A stretch of DNA of 10,370 nucleotides from CAZGBT01 sp964524025 (lineage in GTDB: Archaea; Aenigmatarchaeota; Aenigmatarchaeia; CG10238-14; EX4484-224): the NCBI GenBank assembly GCA_964524025.1, contig CAZGBT010000018.1, positions 1-10,370 on the forward strand. The letters are read 5' to 3'. The notes beneath the pieces are model-generated. The model saw nothing but the letters and a program-made list of their open reading frames with translations, searched no databases and had not been told where the DNA came from. This document shows positions 5,449 to 10,370 of this stretch, in pieces. How positions within the stretch are numbered: the first letter of the stretch is position 1; the number at the start of each line of letters is the position of its first letter. Made by a program: the position numbers and the translations under genes.

Positions 5449-6850
5449 GGATGTAATTTCAAAAATAATTAGGTTTATTCCTACTGTTGAAAGGCCTAAA
5501 TACAGACAACCTTTCAAGGTAAGGTTAAAGTGGACTTTAACCGTTTTACTTCTCTATCTTTTCCTTGCTTTTATCCCAATTTATGGGGTAGAACCAGCAA
5601 CTTATGAGCAATTCAGGTTTTTCGAAATGATTTTGGGTTCTAGGTTTGGAAGTTTAATAACTCTAGGAATAGGTCCAATAGTTACAGCCGGTATAATTTT
5701 ACAATTGTTAGTTGGATCTAAAGTAATAGATTGGGATTTGACTAAGCCAGAAGATAGGAAGAAATTTGAAGCTTGGGATAAACTTTTAGCAGTTATATTC
5801 TGTTTTGTAGAAGGTTTTGCCTACGTTTTTACTAATGCAATACCTGCTGTTGGCTTTAACAAAATTTTAGCGGGCCTTCAGCTTGCTATTGGAGGTTTGC
5901 TCGTAATTTTATTGGATGATATAGTAAGTAAGTGGGGAATTGGGTCTGGTGTAAGCTTGTTTATAGCTGCAGGAGTTTGTAACCAAATTTTTATTCGATT
6001 ATTCTCACCATTTCCAGTAACTTGCAGGGCTTTCCAGTTTGAAGCCTGCATACCTTCCAAACTTAATCCTCCTGCAGGCTTAATTTGGAATTTATTTTCT
6101 TTTGAAACATTTCATGATTTAGCAATAAATTTGATTCCGATAATTTCTACCATACTAGTTTTTCTTTTAGTAGTTTTTCTACAAGGTGTCGCTGTTCAGA
6201 TTCCTTTAATGTTTGCTGGATTAAGAGGATTTGGAAGACCATGGTTTCTAAAATTGCTTTATACTAGCAACATTCCAGTCATACTGGCTGCAGCACTTTT
6301 AGCTAATCTACAATTGCTGGGGAGAATTGGATTAAAAAGTTATGGTGATATAAGCTGTAGCTTTTTGGCTTGCTACGATAGGAATGGCAGAATAATGGGG
6401 GGTCCTTTGTTTTATCTCTCCTCTCCGAGAAATTTCTTAAGGGATGCATTTTTAGGTAATATAACTGCTAAAGATGTTATTAGAGCGATTACCTACATAA
6501 CTTATCTTATTATAATGTGCACAATCTTTTCAGTTTTCTGGGTAAATACTTCTGGAATGGATCCAAAATCTGTTGCTGAGCAATTAGTTGCTATGGGTTT
6601 ACACATACCAGGTTTTAGGAGGAGCGAAAAAGTTGTTAGCTCAGTTTTAGAGAGGTATATACCCAAATTGGCGGTTTTAGGAGGTATTTTTATCGGATTG
6701 CTAGCGGGAATAGCAGATTTGTTAGGAGCTATAGGGACTGGGACAGGTATCTTACTTACAGTTATGATACTTTACAATTATTACGAAATGTTGAAAACCG
6801 AAAGGAAAGAAGAATTGCCAGGATTTGTTAAAAAAATAATAGGCGAATAA
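5438..6850 (+). CDS. secY: Protein translocase subunit SecY (Sec61 alpha type)
   Basis: The 470-residue channel subunit for export and membrane insertion, working with SecE and Sec61beta encoded elsewhere. Ten membrane segments can be placed: about 30-50, 72-93 (after the plug region near 55-70), 115-134, 143-160, 170-189, 231-250, 275-295, 350-369, 405-429 and 431-449. Landmarks are LITLGIGPIVTAGIILQLL, KWGIGSGVSLFIAAG and the cytosolic ribosome-contacting loop at about 250-275. The external loop after helix 5 has Cys196 and Cys204; the one after helix 7 has Cys307 and Cys312, a possible disulfide arrangement. The ATG overlaps uL15 by 11 bases and has no close ribosome binding site, so translation is probably coupled. 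The adenylate kinase gene often found next to archaeal secY is absent. Confidence 0.96.
   Translation: MKVEDVISKIIRFIPTVERPKYRQPFKVRLKWTLTVLLLYLFLAFIPIYGVEPATYEQFRFFEMILGSRFGSLITLGIGPIVTAGIILQLLVGSKVIDWDLTKPEDRKKFEAWDKLLAVIFCFVEGFAYVFTNAIPAVGFNKILAGLQLAIGGLLVILLDDIVSKWGIGSGVSLFIAAGVCNQIFIRLFSPFPVTCRAFQFEACIPSKLNPPAGLIWNLFSFETFHDLAINLIPIISTILVFLLVVFLQGVAVQIPLMFAGLRGFGRPWFLKLLYTSNIPVILAAALLANLQLLGRIGLKSYGDISCSFLACYDRNGRIMGGPLFYLSSPRNFLRDAFLGNITAKDVIRAITYITYLIIMCTIFSVFWVNTSGMDPKSVAEQLVAMGLHIPGFRRSEKVVSSVLERYIPKLAVLGGIFIGLLAGIADLLGAIGTGTGILLTVMILYNYYEMLKTERKEELPGFVKKIIGE
6032..6090 (+). repeat. GC-rich stem-loop within secY
   Basis: AAGCCTGCA at 6042-6050 pairs perfectly with TGCAGGCTT at 6073-6081 around a 22-base loop. 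TTCCA at 6032-6036 and TGGAA at 6086-6090 can extend it beyond a small internal loop. It lies over the codons for the external loop after helix 5. Function unknown; it may be incidental. Confidence 0.3.
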
Positions 6851-6851
6851 A

Positions 6852-7325
6852 ATGTTTTGGATAATAAATAAAGCATTAGATTTTGTTTTTTCTCCAATCC
6901 TATCCTTAAAACCGATTTATTCTCTTTCCATTATTTCTTTTTTGGTAACATTTCTGATCTTATTGCTTAACAGAATATTTTTGAGAAAAGGTTTGAGCGA
7001 TCAGATTAAGAAGGAGATAGAAAAGTTGAAAGAGGAAATGCTAAAATTGCAAAAGGAAAAGAAGTATGAGAAGACAGAAGAGTTGTTTGAAAAGAGTAAG
7101 AAATTGAATCTAATCTTGCTTAAACAGACTCTAAAAAGCATGATAATATCTTCTTTAGTTTTTATCCTATTCTTTCCTTGGATCAAAAATAGGTTTAGTG
7201 GTTATGGTACTTTAATAAAATTACCTTTTAAGCTTCCTTTTATAGGAGAAGGTTTTAATTGGCTGCATTGGTACATAATAATATCATTTATAACAGGTTT
7301 AATACTAAAAAAGATATTTGAGTAG
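6852..7325 (+). CDS. EMC3/Get1-like membrane insertase (DUF106, Oxa1 superfamily)
   Basis: A 157-residue membrane protein with three helices at about 22-44, 95-111 and 138-153. A charged coiled coil (about 47-88, rich in Glu and Lys) sits between the first two, the hallmark arrangement of archaeal DUF106 proteins. These belong to the Oxa1 superfamily with YidC, Get1 and EMC3, and are thought to insert small or tail-anchored membrane proteins. The Arg at 41, near the cytosolic end of helix 1, could be the groove positive charge of the superfamily. It starts one base after the secY stop, so translocon and insertase are co-expressed. No other family fits this layout and position as well. Confidence 0.85.
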   Translation: MFWIINKALDFVFSPILSLKPIYSLSIISFLVTFLILLLNRIFLRKGLSDQIKKEIEKLKEEMLKLQKEKKYEKTEELFEKSKKLNLILLKQTLKSMIISSLVFILFFPWIKNRFSGYGTLIKLPFKLPFIGEGFNWLHWYIIISFITGLILKKIFE

Positions 7326-7326
7326 T

Positions 7327-7515
7327 ATGACTAGAGTGCCAAAATGTGCGATATGCAAAAAACCTCTTCATGGAATTCCTAAACAATTTCCTAGGATTAT
7401 TAGGAAATTGGCAAAAAGCGAAAAAAGAGTTTCGAGACCTTATGGCGGTTATCTTTGCTCGAAATGCATGAGAAGGATTTTGATTAAGCGAATAAGAGAG
7501 AAATTTGGGATTTAA
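7327..7515 (+). CDS. rpl34e: Large-subunit ribosomal protein eL34, N-terminally reduced
   Basis: A 62-residue basic zinc protein of the 50S subunit. It holds the eL34 zinc domain: CAIC at 7-10, the central HGIP and KRVSRPYGG segments, and CSKC at 44-47, then a basic C-terminal helix. Archaeal eL34 is normally about 90 residues, with some 25-30 basic residues before the first cysteine pair. Here only six precede it. The frame cannot be extended far because TAA triplets close it at 7306-7308 and earlier, and the alternative TTG at 7318 adds only three residues. It starts one base after the insertase stop with no clear ribosome binding site. The cytidylate kinase gene often found between eL34 and eL14 is missing. 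Confidence 0.88.
   Translation: MTRVPKCAICKKPLHGIPKQFPRIIRKLAKSEKRVSRPYGGYLCSKCMRRILIKRIREKFGI
7384..7410 (+). repeat. perfect 10-bp hairpin within the eL34 gene
   Basis: CAATTTCCTA (7384-7393) and TAGGAAATTG (7401-7410) form a perfect stem around a 7-base loop. It covers codons 20-28 of eL34. Role unknown; one such hairpin could arise by chance in this much AT-rich sequence. Confidence 0.4.
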
Positions 7516-7523
7516 ATTTTTAA
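7511..7523 (+). promoter_or_regulatory. possible box A for eL14, leaderless
   Basis: TTTAAATTTTTAA overlaps the eL34 stop, and its TTTTAA core lies about -30 to -24 from the eL14 ATG at 7547. The 31-base gap has no ribosome binding site, so eL14 may head its own leaderless transcript. Confidence 0.45.
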
Positions 7524-7546
7524 GGTTTGCATAGGAATTAGTTTTT

Positions 7547-7909
7547 ATGACAATAGAAGTCGGAAGAGTTTGCGTAAAAATAGCAGGAAGAGAGGCAGGA
7601 AGGTATTGTGTCGTTGTTAAGAGAATAGATGAAAATTTTGTTTTGATAACAGGACCTAAACCTTTGACTGGAGTTAAGAGAAGAAGGTGCAATATAAGGC
7701 ATTTGGAGCCAACTCCTTATAAGCTTGAAATAAAGGAAGACGCCTCGGATAGAGAAATTATTTCAGCGTATGAAAAGGCAAACCTAATAAAAAAGCTTGA
7801 GTTGAAAAAACCTTCAGAAGCTGAGTTAAAAGAAGCTGAGAAAAAGGTTAAAGAAAAAGAGAAAAAAGAAAAAGAAGCGAAAAAAGAGAAGAAGAGTAAA
7901 GGAAAGTGA
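7547..7909 (+). CDS. rpl14e: Large-subunit ribosomal protein eL14
   Basis: A 120-residue 50S protein found in archaea and eukaryotes. The KOW/SH3-like fold is visible in residues 1-55: IEVGRVCVKIAGREAGRYC, then VLITGPKPLTGVKRRRCN and RHLEPTP. Most archaeal eL14 proteins end within about 80-100 residues. This one carries a further lysine- and glutamate-rich tail at about 90-120, made almost only of K, E and A, probably a helical or disordered extension. The gene has a likely promoter in the gap after eL34. Its TGA overlaps the GTG start of the next gene (GTGA), as in tightly coupled archaeal pairs. Confidence 0.92.
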   Translation: MTIEVGRVCVKIAGREAGRYCVVVKRIDENFVLITGPKPLTGVKRRRCNIRHLEPTPYKLEIKEDASDREIISAYEKANLIKKLELKKPSEAELKEAEKKVKEKEKKEKEAKKEKKSKGK

Positions 7910-8253
7910 AGTTTAAGCCGACTTTTAAGATCATAATTGTTTGGTATTTTCTAACGAACCTCTTCTTTTTCGTTGTAGACTTGCTTTATAATTGTTTTCG
8001 TGGAATTTGTAAGCCGATTAACGAAATCCTAAAACTTTTCATGTCAATTCTAAATCCATTTTCCATAATAGCAAGGATTACATACCAAATCAAATCTGCA
8101 GATTTAGCAGGTTTTTCTTTTTCACTCCTTCTAATTTTCGGCTCTTTTCTTATCTGTTTAATTTTTGAGTTTGGAAGTTATTTTAAGAAATATGTGGTAC
8201 ATAAGAGAGGAAGAAGAACCAGACGAAAGATTTGGAAAAAGACCAGAAGATAG
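7906..8253 (+). CDS. Unknown small membrane protein between eL14 and Cbf5
   Basis: A 115-residue protein with no family I recognise. It has two hydrophobic segments, about 8-28 and 68-88, joined by a loop with an amphipathic-looking stretch at 36-60. A strongly basic tail follows (HKRGRRTRRKIWKKTRR at 99-115). By the positive-inside rule the tail is cytosolic, and so is the N-terminus. It starts with GTG overlapping the eL14 stop by four bases, a classic coupled junction. Without it, 282 bases before cbf5 would be empty in an otherwise gap-free region. Its last 62 bases overlap the start of cbf5 in another frame, so the tail is antagonistically constrained: acidic Glu codons of Cbf5 read as Arg/Lys here. 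It has no P-loop, so it is not the missing cytidylate kinase. Real gene likely, function unknown. Confidence 0.6.
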   Translation: MKFKPTFKIIIVWYFLTNLFFFVVDLLYNCFRGICKPINEILKLFMSILNPFSIIARITYQIKSADLAGFSFSLLLIFGSFLICLIFEFGSYFKKYVVHKRGRRTRRKIWKKTRR

Positions 8254-9145
8254 GACTATAGAGGAAGCTATAAACAATTCTGTAATAATAGTGGATAAGA
8301 ATGCCGGGCCTACAAGCCATCAGGTTACCGCCTGGATAAGGGAGCTTTTTAAGGTTAAAAAAGCTGGGCATGCAGGAACTTTGGACCCAAAAGTTACTGG
8401 TGTTTTACCGGTAGCTTTAGGAAATGCAGTAAAAGCTATGCCGGTTTTGATGGGATTGGATAAGGAATATGTTGGTATAATGCATTTGCACAAAGATGTC
8501 GATTTAGAAGTTTTGAGAAAAGCTATAGCTGAGAAGTTTGTTGGTGAAATAATCCAAATTCCTCCCAAAAAATCTGCTGTCGCTAGAAGACCTAGGAAAA
8601 GGAAAATCTATTTTTTTGATTTGTTGGAGAAGGAAGGAAGAGATGTTTTGTTTCATGTAAAATGTCAGGCAGGTACTTATATAAGGAAATTAGTTTGGGA
8701 TTTGGGAAAGTATTTAGGAATAGGAGCTCATATGACCGAGTTAAGAAGAATTAAGGTAGGGGATTTTGATGAAGAAAAATCTCATTCTTTGGTTGAGATA
8801 AGAGATGCTTATGAATTCTGGAAGGAAAATGGAGATGAAAGTTTGCTAAGAAAGATTTTAATTCCAGTTGAATATGCAATAGATCATGTAAAGAAAGTTT
8901 TTGTGAAAGATTCAGCTATTCACAACATAGCTAACGGAGCTCCTGTTTATGTAGGAGGAATAGTAAGGATTCAGAAGGGCATAATACCTGGAGAGACAGT
9001 TGCTATTTTCAGTTTAAAGAATGAGTTGGTAGCTTTAGGAATTGCAAAGATGAGCAGCGAAGATATGCTTAAGAGAAAGAGAGGGTTGGCTATAAGAACT
9101 GATAGAGTATTTATAAGTAAGGATGTTTACCCAAAATTTGAATAA
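8192..9145 (+). CDS. cbf5: tRNA/rRNA pseudouridine synthase Cbf5 (TruB family)
   Basis: The 317-residue catalytic subunit of archaeal H/ACA guide-RNA particles, acting with Nop10, Gar1 and L7Ae on rRNA, and able to make pseudouridine 55 in tRNA. Catalytic Asp65 sits in GHAGTLDPKVTGVLP. Family landmarks follow in SAVARRPRKRKIY, CQAGTYIRKLVWDLG and GAHMTELRR. A C-terminal PUA RNA-binding domain covers about 240-310 (IANGAPVYVGGI, RIQKGIIPGETVAIFS). I prefer ATG 8192 because the protein then begins like archaeal Cbf5, with an acidic leader before VIIVDKNAGPTSHQV. A TTG at 8165 would add nine residues; neither has a clear binding site. It overlaps the membrane protein upstream by 62 bases and the fusion gene downstream by 23. 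Confidence 0.95.
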   Translation: MWYIREEEEPDERFGKRPEDRTIEEAINNSVIIVDKNAGPTSHQVTAWIRELFKVKKAGHAGTLDPKVTGVLPVALGNAVKAMPVLMGLDKEYVGIMHLHKDVDLEVLRKAIAEKFVGEIIQIPPKKSAVARRPRKRKIYFFDLLEKEGRDVLFHVKCQAGTYIRKLVWDLGKYLGIGAHMTELRRIKVGDFDEEKSHSLVEIRDAYEFWKENGDESLLRKILIPVEYAIDHVKKVFVKDSAIHNIANGAPVYVGGIVRIQKGIIPGETVAIFSLKNELVALGIAKMSSEDMLKRKRGLAIRTDRVFISKDVYPKFE

Positions 9146-10187
9146 AGTTTGGCAGTTTTTCTCTTATTTTGGAGATTTTGCTTACTGGTTAGGTTTTTAC
9201 ATATCTTTTTTCATAATATATCCGCTTTTAGACAGAGCTGATAGGAAAAAAGTTAGATGGATATTGGAATTTTTGGGGCCTGTGGTTATTTTTTGTTACG
9301 CATTAGTTCAATTACTAAAACTTTACTTTAAAATTCCAAGACCTTGCTTTGGGGAGCCTTTCTGTCCTTCTTCTTATTCCTTTCCTAGCGGACATTCAGC
9401 AATTGCTTTTACCTGGTTCTCAGTTGTTATTTTTTACTTAAGAAAGAGGATTTACTGGCTTTTGCTTGCAATTCCAATACTAGTTTCTATTTCTAGGATA
9501 ATGCTCGGTGTCCATACTTTTTATGACGTGTTTTTCGGAAGCCTTTTAGGGATTTTTGTAGGTGCAGTACTTACCTATTTTTACAAAAACTCTTCAAAAA
9601 TTTTCAAGCAATTAGAAAAGCATAAGTTTTTAGTAAGAAAGCTTATTCACATTTTCGGCTTGGTTTTTTTACTTATTTACTTCCTTTATGGAAAAAGCAT
9701 CCTAGAGAAAATTCTTTTTGCTTCAATAATTTTTTACTTACTTATTGAAATGCTGAGGTTAAGAAAAATTAGAATTAGACTTTTTCATGATGCAATAGAA
9801 TCTTGTGCGGAAAGGGAAGAAAAAATATTAGGATTTTTCTCCCCTCTCTTTTACATGGTAGGTCTTTTCCTTTCGCTTCTATTTTTTCCAGAAAAGGTTT
9901 TCTTAATAGCTTCTGTTTCTTTAATAGTTGGGGATTTCTTTTCTGGTTTTATAGGAAAAGAACTGGGAAGGATAAAACTTCCTTATAATAAGAAAAAAAG
10001 TTTGGAAGGTTTTCTATCCTTCTTTCTTTCAACTTTTCTCGCTTATTGTACTTTCCTTAGCTTAAAAGAAAGTGTAGTTTTTGCCCTAATTTTCTCCTTT
10101 CTAGAATCTTTCCTTAACGAAGCGGATAACTTTATACTTCCAATCTCATCCTCTTTACTTTCATATCTTTATTTCCTAATTTTCTAA
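9123..10187 (+). CDS. PAP2 phosphatase fused to a dolichol-kinase-like domain
   Basis: A 354-residue, multi-spanning membrane protein with two enzymes in tandem. Residues 1 to about 155 are a PAP2 (type 2 phosphatidic acid phosphatase) domain with all three motifs intact: K66-x6-RP74, PSGH at 88-91, and SR124-125 with His131 and Asp135 (SR-x5-H-x3-D). Residues about 168-354 match the dolichol/phytol/diacylglycerol CTP-kinase group: RKLIH at 172-176, Glu209, GD at 270-271, GKELGR at 278-283, KKSLEG at 291-296 and, near the end, Glu328 with DN at 335-336 and Pro340. The PAP2 part would dephosphorylate a lipid pyrophosphate; the kinase part would phosphorylate a lipid alcohol. Both could feed a polyprenyl or dolichyl monophosphate pool for glycosylation, though lipid salvage or phospholipid roles remain possible. 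The ATG overlaps cbf5 by 23 bases; a TTG at 9138 is an alternative. Domain calls are firm, substrates inferred. Confidence 0.88.
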   Translation: MFTQNLNKVWQFFSYFGDFAYWLGFYISFFIIYPLLDRADRKKVRWILEFLGPVVIFCYALVQLLKLYFKIPRPCFGEPFCPSSYSFPSGHSAIAFTWFSVVIFYLRKRIYWLLLAIPILVSISRIMLGVHTFYDVFFGSLLGIFVGAVLTYFYKNSSKIFKQLEKHKFLVRKLIHIFGLVFLLIYFLYGKSILEKILFASIIFYLLIEMLRLRKIRIRLFHDAIESCAEREEKILGFFSPLFYMVGLFLSLLFFPEKVFLIASVSLIVGDFFSGFIGKELGRIKLPYNKKKSLEGFLSFFLSTFLAYCTFLSLKESVVFALIFSFLESFLNEADNFILPISSSLLSYLYFLIF

Positions 10188-10188
10188 T

Positions 10189-10370
10189 ATGGCATTGCCT
10201 AAAGAGCTTTTAGAAGTATTGGCTTGTCCGAAATGTAAGGGTAAGTTAGTAGAAAAGGGTATGTTCTTAATTTGTAAGAAATGTAAGATTGCCTATCCAG
10301 TTTTAGACGGAGACGTTCCTGATTTTTTGCTTGAAGATGCATGGCCTTTAGAAAAAGCGAGAAGGAGTAA
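10189..10370 (+). CDS. Trm112-like zinc protein (3' end beyond window)
   Basis: The reading frame opens with ATG one base after the preceding stop and stays open for 60 codons to the window edge, so it is partial by at least a stop codon. It begins MALPKELLEVLACPKCKGKL and carries two zinc-type pairs, CPKC at 13-16 and CKKC at 29-32, followed by YPVLDGDVPDFL. This is the Trm112/UPF0434 (YcaR-like) pattern; family members are often about 60 residues, so most of the protein is probably here. Trm112 proteins bind and activate several methyltransferases that modify tRNA, rRNA and release factor. Position next to translation genes fits that role. No partner methyltransferase is visible in the window. 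Confidence 0.85.
   Translation, partial: MALPKELLEVLACPKCKGKLVEKGMFLICKKCKIAYPVLDGDVPDFLLEDAWPLEKARRS

Noticed and set aside
7200..7330. Frameshift hiding the missing eL34 N-terminus
   Set aside because: The upstream bases encode an intact insertase C-terminus, and the eL34 frame contains several stops with no basic RSRS-like peptide visible.
7288..7692. 134-codon open frame on the minus strand across eL34 and eL14
   Set aside because: It lies opposite two clear ribosomal protein genes, has no family features and no promoter, and its composition is that of an antisense shadow.
7906..8253. Degenerate cytidylate kinase gene at this locus
   Set aside because: No P-loop or other kinase motif; the product is hydrophobic with two membrane segments.
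8183..8568. Minus-strand frames opposite cbf5
   Set aside because: They mirror conserved Cbf5 codons and show no family resemblance.
9803..9988. 61-codon plus-strand frame inside the PAP2-kinase gene
   Set aside because: Alternative frame of the conserved kinase region; no sign of its own start signals.
1..10370. tRNA, rRNA, CRISPR array or insertion sequence
   Set aside because: No GC-rich folded island, no regularly spaced repeats, no transposase and no terminal inverted repeats were seen; nearly all bases are in protein-coding genes.

Overview
The window is an AT-rich stretch of an archaeal chromosome carrying the distal part of the archaeal 'spc' ribosomal-protein cluster and the genes that usually follow it. 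Archaeal markers are eL19, archaeal uL18/uS5/uL30/uL15, eL34, eL14, an archaeal SecY, an EMC3/Get1-like DUF106 protein, Cbf5, a class I lysyl-tRNA synthetase, GGTGA-type ribosome binding sites and TTTA/TTAA-type box A elements. Arginine is coded almost only by AGA/AGG, and external loops of SecY carry paired cysteines. Both fit a thermophile, and the trimmed gene order fits a reduced (possibly DPANN-like) lineage, but the sequence alone does not settle the phylum.

Layout. 43-627: HAD-family hydrolase. 659-2341: class I LysRS. 2373-2801: eL19. 2802-3173, minus strand: small protein of unknown function inserted tail to tail against eL19. 3174-3293: short non-coding gap with the uL18 promoter and ribosome binding site. 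3294-5448: uL18, uS5, uL30 and uL15, all overlapping or abutting. 5438-7325: SecY and the EMC3-like insertase, a membrane-protein insertion module. 7327-7515: a very short eL34. 7547-7909: eL14 with a charged tail. 7906-8253: unknown two-helix membrane protein. 8192-9145: Cbf5. 9123-10187: a multi-spanning membrane protein joining a PAP2 phosphatase to a dolichol-kinase-like domain. 10189 to the edge: Trm112-like zinc protein.

How it works together. Most genes serve ribosome assembly, tRNA/rRNA modification and co-translational membrane insertion. The departures from the usual archaeal order are: LysRS and a HAD protein in the place of the S14-S8-L6-L32e block, a reversed gene between eL19 and uL18, and no adenylate kinase or cytidylate kinase gene near secY/eL34/eL14.

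Most worth a second look are the PAP2-polyprenol kinase fusion, which combines two routes to the lipid monophosphate carrier; the eL34 without its N-terminal third; the hairpin that would bury the uL30 ribosome binding site; and the unknown membrane protein wedged between eL14 and Cbf5.
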